This document shows positions 1 to 8,536 of a stretch of 64,000 nt of DNA, piece after piece. A model generated the notes under the pieces. That model saw only the letters and a list, made by a program, of their open reading frames with translations. It did no database searches and was not told where the DNA came from. The position numbers were made by a program, and so were the translations under genes. The stretch spans positions 629,075,750 through 629,139,749 of the forward strand of contig CM053028.1 in NCBI GenBank assembly GCA_028564925.1, given 5' to 3'. Position 1 is the stretch's first letter. The number at the start of each line of letters is the position of its first letter. Source of the DNA: Lithobates sylvaticus. Taxonomy: Eukaryota > Chordata > Amphibia > Anura > Ranidae.

Positions 1-1951
1 GTGAGGAATACAGGGCCCCAATCAAATTCATAAAGGAGTTACCAAAGCCCCATCTTTGTAGAATGGGAAATAGGAAGGACCAGGAGACAGAGTCAAAGGC
101 CTTCATTAAATCTAATGAAAGAATAAAACCCTGTTGTGGAGGACCGTTATCCCAGCCAGAGTGCAGGAGCGAAATCACATCTATGGCTCTTCTGATCTGG
201 TCTGGACCCTGTCTTCCAGGGATAAATCCCACTTGGTCCTTGTGTACATATAGGCTAATAAAGGAAGAGATTCTGTTTGCGAGGATTTTCGTTAAGATTT
301 TAAGATCATTATTGATTAAAGATATGGGGCGATAGTTTGCAGTACAACTGGTGTCCTTGCCAGGTTTGGGTAAAACCGTGATAAAGGCTGAATTTAGAGA
401 AGTGTCCAGAGGCGAGCCTGTTCGGAGTTGGTTAAAGAATCTCGCCAGGTAGGGGGATAGTAGTGGGGTAAAATGTTTATAGTATGGGGTTGAAAAGCCA
501 TCTGGCCCTGGGGCAGAGTTATTTTTAAGATTATGGATGACGTGTGAAATCTCATCCGATGTGATAGGATCCTCAAGGCTGTCCCTATGATGTGTTCGGA
601 GTTTGGGGATCTGCAGAGAGTTGAGGTAGGAGTCTATAAAGTTAGACGAAGGTTCCGTCGTACTTTTACTGTATAACGAACGGTAGAAATCATGGAAGGC
701 TTCCATGATCTTCTGGGGGTTTTGTGTAAGGGAACCATTGTGAAGACGTATCTTCGGCAGAGTGCGTGCCCTAATCATAGGAGTAATTCTGCGTGAGAGC
801 ATGGTCCCCAACTTGTCCTTTTGGTGATAAAACCTCCCACCATCCCACCTGAGGCTTTTTTCCGCTATGGCTGTGAGTGCTAAGTTAAGTGCTGTACGTG
901 CAGTTTCAAGGTTAGCCTTAGAGCTAGAAGATGGGTTACGCTTATGTTGTTTGCTTAGACAAGCAAAATCATTTTCTAGGCGTCCTATTTCTAGTTTACA
1001 AGCCTTGTGTATCCTGGAGGAAAGTTGGATAAGTTTACCACGGATAAAGGTTTTGTGGGCGGCCCACAGTGTTGTGGCAGAGATATTATCAATATCATTA
1101 AGCAGGAAATATTCACGAATATCTTTTTCAAGCTCACTAACATGTGCGGGATTACTAAGAATAGAGGCATTCAGTCTCCAATGAAACTCACGTTGTTGAG
1201 TCGGTGGTTTATGTAAAGTCAGAATAAGGATAGAGTGGTCCGACCAGACAGAGTCCCTGATAATAACTTTTCTTAGCATCGGAGCGTGTTTTTGTAGAAT
1301 AAAGAAATGGTCAATTCTAGCATATGTGTTATGGGGGTTGGAGTAATGTGTATAGTCCCGGGATCCAGGGTTAGATTCCCTCCAGGCATCAATCAAACCC
1401 TGATGGAACAACTGTCTGGCTATGTCCAGGCTCTGTCTGGTGGGACGCACGCCATCCCTACCCGGGGGTCGAGACTTATCTTTACCTGCATCAAATGCAA
1501 TGTTGGAGTCACCTCCATAGAGAACCGTGCCCTCCAATCTTGGGGCCAGAGTGCTGAAAAGAGATTGAAAAAATTTGGATTGGCCTCGATTAGGCGCGTA
1601 GTATGAGATCAGGGAGTATAGTTGGTTATCAATGAGACCTTTCACCAGAATAAACCTGCCCTCAGGGTCCTTGTGTTCCGAAACAAGTGAGAATTGGGTG
1701 TTCCGGGAAAAAAATATTCCTACCCCTTTGGTTTTAGTGTCAGAGTTAGCAAGATAGAATGTAGGGAACTTGGAGTGAATAAAGGAGGGGACATAGGATT
1801 TCGAGAAATGAGTTTCCTGAAGGAATAAAACGTCAATCTTGCGGTCATGGTAGTATTGAAATATTTTACGACGTTTGACAGGGGAGTTAATTCCCTGAAC
1901 GTTGTGTGAAGCAAAGCGCACGTCTTGTGTAGTAGTGGTGTGGTCAGCCAT
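1..1951 (-). CDS. L1-A ORF2p, N-terminal 650 codons (endonuclease and start of reverse transcriptase)
   Basis: L1 ORF2p nicks target DNA and reverse-transcribes L1 RNA from the nick. The chosen start is the ATG at 1951-1949, whose product begins MADHTTTTQDVRFASHNVQG. The endonuclease follows with its usual landmarks: SHNVQG, QETHF, GGDSN, ARIDHF and SDHS, the acidic and histidine residues of the APE-like fold. Reverse transcriptase motifs come near the window edge: LPKPGKD, NYRPISLINND, GFIPGRQ and a motif A of the AFDSVSW type. I checked the frame at about 1246, 847 and 361 and all are in register, with no stop seen in the stretches read. The gene is cut by the window edge, so the rest of the RT and the C-terminus are not visible. 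Confidence 0.85.
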   Translation of the reverse strand, partial: MADHTTTTQDVRFASHNVQGINSPVKRRKIFQYYHDRKIDVLFLQETHFSKSYVPSFIHSKFPTFYLANSDTKTKGVGIFFSRNTQFSLVSEHKDPEGRFILVKGLIDNQLYSLISYYAPNRGQSKFFQSLFSTLAPRLEGTVLYGGDSNIAFDAGKDKSRPPGRDGVRPTRQSLDIARQLFHQGLIDAWRESNPGSRDYTHYSNPHNTYARIDHFFILQKHAPMLRKVIIRDSVWSDHSILILTLHKPPTQQREFHWRLNASILSNPAHVSELEKDIREYFLLNDIDNISATTLWAAHKTFIRGKLIQLSSRIHKACKLEIGRLENDFACLSKQHKRNPSSSSKANLETARTALNLALTAIAEKSLRWDGGRFYHQKDKLGTMLSRRITPMIRARTLPKIRLHNGSLTQNPQKIMEAFHDFYRSLYSKSTTEPSSNFIDSYLNSLQIPKLRTHHRDSLEDPITSDEISHVIHNLKNNSAPGPDGFSTPYYKHFTPLLSPYLARFFNQLRTGSPLDTSLNSAFITVLPKPGKDTSCTANYRPISLINNDLKILTKILANRISSFISLYVHKDQVGFIPGRQGPDQIRRAIDVISLLHSGWDNGPPQQGFILSLDLMKAFDSVSWSFLFPILQRWGFGNSFMNLIGALYSS

Positions 1952-2727
1952 AGAGCATTATCGGGTGCGATGCCAGAAGGTCCCAATCACTTATCTGTCC
2001 TTGGGGAGGTGGTCCATGTAAATCATCCATCCGAGAGGCAGAGAACACAAATATCCGGAAGCCGTCAGTGAAGGAGATCGCACTTGCCACTGAAAGAAAT
2101 GAAAGGTTAGAAAAGGGCGAAAAAGAGAAAAGGAGGATAGAGGAAAAGAAAACACAAAGAGAGATCCAAGAATATGGTGAGATGATGTTCACCATATTCC
2201 GTGGTATAAACACGGTATCCCCCACCAGTGGGGGAAATCCCAACCAGAAGCAGGAGAAAATTCCGGCTTCAAGGGTAGGATGAGGTGCATGGCTACCGCT
2301 CCAAACACGGCGCCCTCTGTAATAATGGTACAACAAATATAAGAATGAAATGTAGGTACACTCCCCCCCCTCCAAAAATAAGCTAGAGACACATCAGATA
2401 ATAAACATTAAAATAAAGTAGAGGCGAGTAAGGGGGTTAAAAAAAATAAAATTTGCGGGGTCAGTCACGGTAACACCAAAACCCAAAAAAAAAAAAATAA
2501 AAATAATTGTTACGCCAAGGAACCCAGTAGACTGATTTCAGTGAAAAGGTAAGTCTGGGTTACCTAAAAAAAAATAAAAAAAAAATAAAAAAATAAAAAA
2601 TTAAAAAAAAAATTAAAAAAAGGGTTTATTGTAAAAATTTGTGGTAGGCAATAGAGCCTAAGGGGCCAGCCGTGCCCCAGATCCCCGTAAGGGGTTATGA
2701 AAGTGGAAAAGAGAACGAGAGTTTAGA
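1952..2727 (-). other. L1-A inter-ORF spacer with A/T-rich tract
   Basis: Non-coding stretch between ORF1 and ORF2 of L1-A. It includes a long A-rich, T-interrupted low-complexity tract at about 2440-2640 on the plus strand, which would be a U-rich run in the L1 RNA. A 143-codon open frame overlapping the ORF2 start has biased composition and no recognisable domain, so I do not call it a gene. How ORF2 would be translated across 776 bp cannot be seen. Confidence 0.6.
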
Positions 2728-3747
2728 TCAGGTATTAGCAGAATCCTTGCTCTTCTTGAATTTCGGTATTTGCGAAGCCGGGGTGAGAGGGCTCGGAGGA
2801 GGAGGTCGTTTGGTCATGTTGGGGGATGAGGATTGCATCGGTGAAGTTGGTTCAGTAGGCAAGAGTCCCATTTTCTTCAGTAAGAGTTCCCCTTCCGCCA
2901 ATGTAGAGAATCTGTATGGTTTGCCATTAAATTCAAATTTCAGGCTCAGGGGGAAGAGCCACCAATATTTGATGTTTTTCTGTTGTAAAACTGTGAGGAG
3001 AGGTTTGAGTGCCCGCCGTCTTTGTATAGTATAGGGGGAGATGTCAGCGTATACTTGCACGGAATGTCCCAAAAGTTGTATTTGTGGAATTGAGCGAGCT
3101 TTCCACATGACTTCTTCCTTGGTATTGTAGAAGTGGGGTTTCACCACTATGTCACGTGGTAGACCATCCGAACGCTGGGGCCCCAGAGCTCTATGGGCCC
3201 GGTCAAGCTCCAAATTCTGGGTACTAATGTCAGGAATCAGGTTTTTGATCAAAGTATGTACTGCTCCCGTGACGTCAGTGATATTCTCGGGAAGACCTCT
3301 GATCCGGAAGTTTAGCCTTCTGGACCTATTTTCGAGGTCATCAATTTTGGCAACGGCTTCCTCAAGCTGACCATGAAGTTCCTGATAACGATCGGTGTTC
3401 TGATTGACGCGATCAATTGTGGCATCTAATTTATCTTCAATATGCTCAATGCGTGAGCCTAGCATGTGAAGATCTGCTTTAATATCAGAGGTGATGTCTG
3501 AGGTAATCTTGGCTGCTGTTTGAGCAAGTCCCCTGTCAAACATTTCAGCAAATCTTGTAAACAGCATAGAGATGTCTTGGGGATGTGAGGTGAATAGGCT
3601 TGGGCCATGTTGCTGCAGTGCAGGCCCCTGTGAGGAGGAACTGTGAGGGGCATATTCATATCCTCTAATGTTTGATGGATTAGAGAGATAGTGGATGCTG
3701 GGGATTGTGGTCCCATAAATGAGGGGAGAGTTTGTGTTTCTCCACAT
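2728..3747 (-). CDS. L1-A ORF1p (L1 RNA-binding protein), intact
   Basis: 339-residue protein of the L1 ORF1p (Transposase_22) family, a trimeric RNA chaperone that coats L1 RNA in the cytoplasm. Residues about 60-143 look like a coiled coil with heptad-spaced L/I/A (FAEMFDRGLAQTAAKI and on to IDDLENRSRR). The RRM begins at about residue 145 with NFRIRGLPE. The C-terminal domain follows with PRDIVVKPHFYNTKEEVM, YADISPYT and KPLLTVLQQ. The tail is Pro/Ser-rich and ends in a basic KFKKSKD stretch. The length is typical of the family. The first ATG of this frame is used. A second frame starting at 3827 overlaps the 5' part, so the true start could lie upstream with a frame change. Confidence 0.9.
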   Translation of the reverse strand: MWRNTNSPLIYGTTIPSIHYLSNPSNIRGYEYAPHSSSSQGPALQQHGPSLFTSHPQDISMLFTRFAEMFDRGLAQTAAKITSDITSDIKADLHMLGSRIEHIEDKLDATIDRVNQNTDRYQELHGQLEEAVAKIDDLENRSRRLNFRIRGLPENITDVTGAVHTLIKNLIPDISTQNLELDRAHRALGPQRSDGLPRDIVVKPHFYNTKEEVMWKARSIPQIQLLGHSVQVYADISPYTIQRRRALKPLLTVLQQKNIKYWWLFPLSLKFEFNGKPYRFSTLAEGELLLKKMGLLPTEPTSPMQSSSPNMTKRPPPPSPLTPASQIPKFKKSKDSANT

Positions 3748-4081
3748 ACCTCTGCCAGAAGCGCTGTTCTCCAGGGAGAGGAGACTGCAGGGCCTGTGTA
3801 ATCCTGAGGCGGCCGCTCCGCCGCCATTTTAGATATATCAGCGGTTTCTCACAGGAATGTATCCCGCCTGTGGGTGGCCGATCTGCTGGCGAAAAGTGAC
3901 CCCAAATGTGCCCGAAGGCTTAGTAAGCAGTCCGGTCCTGATTACGGACGGTCAGTCGATCAACTGAGTCGGTGGACAGGCAATTAGGAGGAGTGTACCT
4001 GCCGAGGAGGGCGCCGATGTTCCGGAGCGGGACGGAGCTCTGTGACTAGGCGTCCATCTCACAGAGCGCCGCGCATGCGCC
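3748..4081 (-). promoter_or_regulatory. L1-A 5' leader / probable internal promoter
   Basis: GC-rich leader typical of L1 internal promoters. Two sites stand out: a palindromic GCGCATGCGC at 4071-4080, at the very 5' end, matching the NRF-1 core; and AAAATGGCGGC (minus strand, 3830-3820), matching the YY1 core. Words such as CACAGAGCG and CGTCCATCTC recur in the 5' leader of L1-C (25471-25505). A 32-bp piece at 3950-3981 matches the 3' coding end of the hAT transposase and is treated as a finding. Promoter activity is inferred from position and motifs only. Confidence 0.5.
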
Positions 4082-6046
4082 TTCCCCACCGCTCCTTCTG
4101 CTACTGACCGAAGCCTCAGCAACTTGTCGTCCAGGACCAGGAGTTTGTAACCTCCCAGTCTCTGGGAAAGCGTTGCACAGACCTTTCTGCAAGGCCTCCC
4201 GGAGATGTCTCATCCTCTGCTCCCTCTGCGACGGCAAGATAAGGTCTGCAACCTTACCCTTGTACCGTGGATCAAGGAGAGGCCAGCCAGTAATGGTCCC
4301 TCTCCTTGATCTGAAGAATATGAGGATCCTTCCACAGGCTTTGCAGGATCAGGGAGGCCATGCAACGTAGGTTAGCTGAGGCATTCGGTCCGGAGTCTTC
4401 TGGGTCACTGAGGACGACATGATCGCCAGCCACCTCCTCCCAGACACGTACAAGTCCACTGGTTTGTTGGGACTGTACATCATCCCTAAAAGACTGCTGC
4501 TGCTGATGCTGAGTGCCAGGCTCCACCTCAATGCTGACACAATCCTCCTCCTCCTCCTCCTCATCCTTTTCCTATGTGATGGGTGGGAGAGAAGGAACAC
4601 TCTCTGGATAAAGGCGACCTTGAGAGGCAAGGAAGTCCTCCTCGTCCTGCCTCTGTTCTGCCTCAAGTGCCCTGTCCATTATTCCATGCAGCGTATGCTC
4701 CAACAGGTGGACAAGAGGTACAGTGTCACTGATGCATGCACTGTCACTGCTCACCATCCTTGTGGCCTCCTCAAATGGTGACAGGACAGTGCATGCATCC
4801 CTGATCATGCTCCACTGGCGTGGGGAAAAAAATCCAAGCTCCCCTGACCCTGTCCTGGTTCCGTAGTCACACAGGTACTCATTGATGGCCCTCTGCTGCA
4901 TGTGTAGTCGCTGCAGCATGGCCAACGTTGAGTTCAACCTGGTGGGCATGTCACATATAAGGCGGTTCTTGGGCAGGTTCAACTCCTTTTGCAGCTCAGC
5001 CAGCCGAGCACTGGCATTATATGATCGGCGGAAATGCACACAGACTGTCCTGGCCTGCCTCAGGACATCCTGTAAGCCTGGGTACCTGCCCAAGAACCGC
5101 TGCACCACCAGGTTAAGGACGTGAGCCATACAGGGCACATGGGTCAGCTGTCCCTGTCGCAGGGTGGAGAGGAGGTTGGTGCCATTGTCACAAACCACCA
5201 TTCCTGGCTTAAGCTGGCATGGCATCAACCACCTCTCGGCCTGCCCCTGCAGAGCTGACAGAACCTCTGCCCCAGTGTGGCTCCTGTCCCCCCAAACACA
5301 CCAGCACAAGCACGGCATGGCATCTTTTTGCCTGCGTACTTGCGTAGCCCCTTGGACGCCTACGGAGCACCACTGGTTCTGAGGACAGAGCACTCGAAGA
5401 GGCCATGGAGGAAGAAGAAGAGGAGGGGGTGGAGGAGAGAGGTGTGTCACAACCACTAGTAGAATTTTGGAGGTGTGGTGGCGGAACAACCTCCAACACA
5501 ACTGCACCTTGTCCTGCATCCTTCCCAGCTGCCAAAAGAGTGACCCAATGGGCCGTGAAAGATAGGTAACATCCCTGTCCATGCCTGCTGGACCATGAGT
5601 CAGCGGTAATATGCACCTTACCGCTGACCGCCCTGTCCAGCGAGGCCAAGACATTGCCTTCCACATGCCGGTAGAGAGCCAGAATCGCCTTCCGTGAGAA
5701 AAAGTGGTGTTTGGGAACCTGCCACTGAGGAACTGCACATTGCACAAACTCACGAAAGGGGGCCGAGTCTACCAACTAAGAAGGCAGCAGTTGAAGGGCT
5801 AGCAATTTAGCCAAGCTAGCATTCAACCGCTGGGCATGTGGATGGCTGGGAGTGAATTTCTTCCGATGGTCCAGCAGCTGGGGCACGGAAATTTGCATGG
5901 TACAATCAGACGTCGGTGTACTGCTAGCAGAGTGCCCGCAAGTACTTGGCTGTGACACACCTAATTCTACACCTTCATTCCTCTCAGTGCAGCTTTCAGA
6001 GAGGACTGAAGGTATAGTGGGGTTGGAGATCCCAGCTGATGAGGAG
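4082..6046 (-). pseudogene. hAT-3 transposase remnant, C-terminal two thirds
   Basis: Minus-strand hAT transposase lacking its end. From 6046 downward it encodes the linker after the BED finger (SAGISNPTIPSV), the AFREF-type region, the first catalytic Asp block (ITADSWSS), the second (CDNGTNLLS), the CMAHVLNLVV block and MPTRLNSTLAML, where the usual Trp of RWNST is Leu. It breaks off at 4082 within the Ser/Arg-Gly stretch before the C-terminal dimerisation block. Frameshifts are visible near 5290 (VCLGD region) and in the acidic stretch near 4570. The N-terminal part of the same gene resumes at 56488, because hAT-1 inserted between 6046 and 56488. The 3' side meets the 5' end of L1-A. Confidence 0.85.
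6039..6046 (+). repeat. 8-bp target-site duplication of hAT-1, left copy (ATGAGGAG)
   Basis: ATGAGGAG immediately precedes the TAGGG terminus of hAT-1. The second copy is at 56488-56495, right after the opposite terminus. The uninterrupted site can be read in the related gene of hAT-2 at about 31917 (GCTGATGAGGAGCAAGG), where the 8-mer occurs once. Eight bases is the duplication length of the hAT superfamily, and the sequence fits the nTnnnnAn preference reported for it. Confidence 0.93.
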
Positions 6047-6540
6047 TAGGGTTGGGCCCGGTGCTCGATTCGAACCCACTTTCGAATCGAGCACCGGGCG
6101 TTCGCCCGCTCGGCGAGCCCAGAACTATTTGGGCCGTTCGCATCACATTCATGTGATGCGAGCAGCCCGCAATGCATTGCGGCCGGCGCAGTGCATTGCT
6201 GGCTGATGATTGGCCAAGCATGCACTGTGACCCCGCATGCTTGGCCAATCACAGTGCCGGCATCGAGGAGAGCAATAATTGGCTACAGGCAGGACGCCTG
6301 TAGCCAATTAAAGCTCAGGGGATTTAGTACACGCCCCACTCTATAAAAGGCCGCCACGCCGTCGGCCCAGGGCACATGTGTTCCGGCTTTTAGAAGAGTG
6401 AATAGGCAGTCTGCTGATTGATTTCTTCTTTGCTAAACCATTGCTGATTCATTCAATCCTGATCATTGCTGCTGATTGCACTGCTGAGTGTGACATTAGC
6501 TGCTGCTGGGGATTAGTCTGGTGTGTGCGTGCTGTTAGTA
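6047..6540 (+). promoter_or_regulatory. hAT-1 left terminus and transposase promoter
   Basis: The terminal TAGGG is followed by a subterminal palindrome built on TTCGAATCGAA. Then comes a run of inverted repeats: the ATGCATTGCGGC region, TTGGCCAAGCATGC with its inverse, and AATTGGCTACAGG with its inverse. These carry ATTGG/CCAAT boxes at 6209-6213, 6245-6249, 6278-6282 and 6304-6308. A TATA box, TATAAAAG, lies at 6342-6349. The same block with a TATA-like element recurs at the left end of every hAT copy here (34263-34838, 50763-51240, 58420-58751, 39055-39389, 60960-61289), supporting a conserved promoter and transposase-binding region. Transcription would start about 25-30 bp after the TATA box. 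Confidence 0.8.
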
Positions 6541-6649
6541 CAGCATTGCAGTAGCACCAATCGCAGTGCTGTTAGAACAGCATTGCACCCCAACTTTCTG
6601 TCCCAACCTTCTGTCCCAACCTTCTGTCCCATCCCAGGCAGGGATTTAT

Positions 6650-8410
6650 AGGAGCCATATTGTGTTTGTGTCAGCTCACATAGGAGCTTGTGTGTGTGTG
6701 TTGTCAGCACACATAGGAGCTATATTTTTTTGTCAGCACACATAGGACCTATAGTGTGTTTGTGTCAGCACACATAGGAGCTATAGTGTGTTTGTGTCAG
6801 CACACATAGGACCTATAGTGTGTTGTGAGCACACGTCAGAGCTATATTTTTTTGTCAGCACACATAGGAGCTATAGTGTGTTTGTGTCAGCACACATAGG
6901 ACCTATAGTGTGTTTGTGTCAGCACACATAGGACCTATAGTGTGTTGTGAGCACACATAGGAGCTATATTTTTTTGTCAGCACACATAGGAGCTATAGTG
7001 TGTTTGTGTCAGCACACATAGGACCTATAGTGTGTTTGTGTCAGCACACATAGGACCTATAGTGTGTTGTGAGCACACATAGGAGCTATATTTTTTTTGT
7101 CAGCACACATAGGAGCTATACTGTGTTGTCAGCACAGATAGCAGCTATAGTGTGTTTGTGTCAGCACACATAGGACCTATAGTGTGTTGTGAGCACACAT
7201 AGGAGCTATATTTTTTGGTCAGCACACATTGGAGCTATAGTGTGTTGTCAGCACACATAGGAGCTATAGTGTGTTGTCAGCACACATAGGAGCTATAGTG
7301 TGTTGTCAGCACACATAGGAGCTATAGTGTGTTGTCAGCACACATAGAAGCTATAGTGTGTTTGTGTCAGCACACATAGGAGCTATAGTGTGTTGTCAGC
7401 ACGCATAGGAGCTATAGTGTGTTGTCAGCACACATAGGAGCTATAGTGTGTTTGTGTCAGCACACATATGAGCTATAGTGTGTTGTGAGCACACATAGGA
7501 GCTATATTTTTTTTTTTTTGTCAGCACACATAGGAGCTATAGTGTGTTGTCAGCACACATAGGAGCTATAGTGTGTTTGTGTCAGCACACATATGAGCTA
7601 TAGTGTGTTGTCAGCACACAAAAGAGCTATAGTGTGTTTGTGTAAGCACACATAGGAGCTATAGTGTATTTGTGTCAGCACACAAAGGAGCTACAGTGTG
7701 TTGTCAGCACACATAGGAGCTATAGTGTGTTGTTAGCACACAAAGGAGCTATAGTGTGTTTGTGTAAGCACACATAGGAGCTATATTTTTTTTGTCAGCA
7801 CACATAAGAGCTATAGTGTGTTGTCAGCACACATAGGAGCTATAGTGTGTTGTCAGCACACATAGGAGCTATAGTGTGTTGTCAGCACACAAAGGAGCTA
7901 TAGTGTGTTTGTGTCAGCACACATAGGAGCTATAGTGTGTTGTCAGCACACATAGGAGCTATATATTTTTTGTCAGCACACATAGGAGCTATAGTGTGTT
8001 GTCAGCACACATAGGAGCTATAGTGTGTTGTCAGCACACAAAGGAGCTATAGTTTGTTGTCAGCACACATAGGAGCTACAGTGTGTTGTCAGCACACATA
8101 GGAGCTATAGTGTGTTGTCAGCACACATAGGAGCTATAGTGTGTTGTCAGCACACATAGGAGCTATAGTGTGGTTGTGTCAGCACACATAGGAGCTATAG
8201 TGTGTTGTCAGCACACATAGGAGCTATATTTTTTTGTCAGCACACATAGGAGCTATAGTGTGTTGTCAGCACACATAGGAGCTATAGTGTGTTTGTGTCA
8301 GCACACATAGGAGCTAGTGTGTGTGTGTGTGTGTCAGCACACATAGGAGCTAGTGTGTGTGTGTGTGTGTGTGTGTCAGCACACATAGGAGCTAGTGTGT
8401 GTGTGTCAGC
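6650..8410 (+). repeat. Leader minisatellite of hAT-1 (~29-bp unit)
   Basis: About 1.75 kb of tandem copies of a ~29-bp unit built on TCAGCACACATAGGAGC followed by TATAGTGTGTTG. Some units carry an extra TTTGTG or a T-run in place of AGTGTG. The last units pick up GT dinucleotide runs (about 8317-8335, 8352-8377, 8395-8408). The array lies between the TATA box and the transposase start, so it would be transcribed as 5' leader. Open frames within it are products of the repeat. Confidence 0.92.
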
Positions 8411-8536
8411 CCAGTTCGTGTCATCTAAGGCAGCCTCTATCTGCCATAGGGCCCTGTTGCTGTCATCTAAGGCATCCATCTGCAGGAGTTAGTGTGTGTG
8501 CTGTGTGACTCCAGCACAATATACACTACCCACTAC
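8411..8536 (+). other. Unique part of the hAT-1 transposase leader
   Basis: Short non-array leader just before the transposase start. It has two copies of GTCATCTAAGGCA and the segment CTGCAGGAGTTAGTGTGTGTG. In hAT-3 the homologous segment has itself been amplified into a ~100-bp tandem array (57465-58200). Confidence 0.6.

Larger units (their letters stand above)
1..4081 (-). mobile_element. L1-A: L1/Tx1-type LINE, 5' part
   Basis: A LINE read on the minus strand. From its 5' end at about 4081 it shows a GC-rich leader, ORF1, a 776-bp spacer, and ORF2, which runs off the window edge in its reverse transcriptase domain. ORF1 is unbroken and ORF2 is open as far as it can be read, so this is the best preserved L1 here. 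Its 5' end abuts hAT-3 sequence at 4082, inside the transposase coding region. ORF2 motifs such as GFIPGRQGPDQ match those of L1-F, so the two belong to one lineage. Its 3' end and target-site duplication lie outside the window. Confidence 0.88.

Noticed and set aside
2068-2283. Lys/Glu-rich 71-codon frame opposite the L1-A spacer
   Set aside because: Low complexity, antisense to the LINE, no start context or domain.
8289-8492. Open frames rich in SAHIGASVCV on either strand of the leader array
   Set aside because: They are translations of the 29-bp repeat and GT runs. Every strand and frame gives similar patterns and there is no domain.
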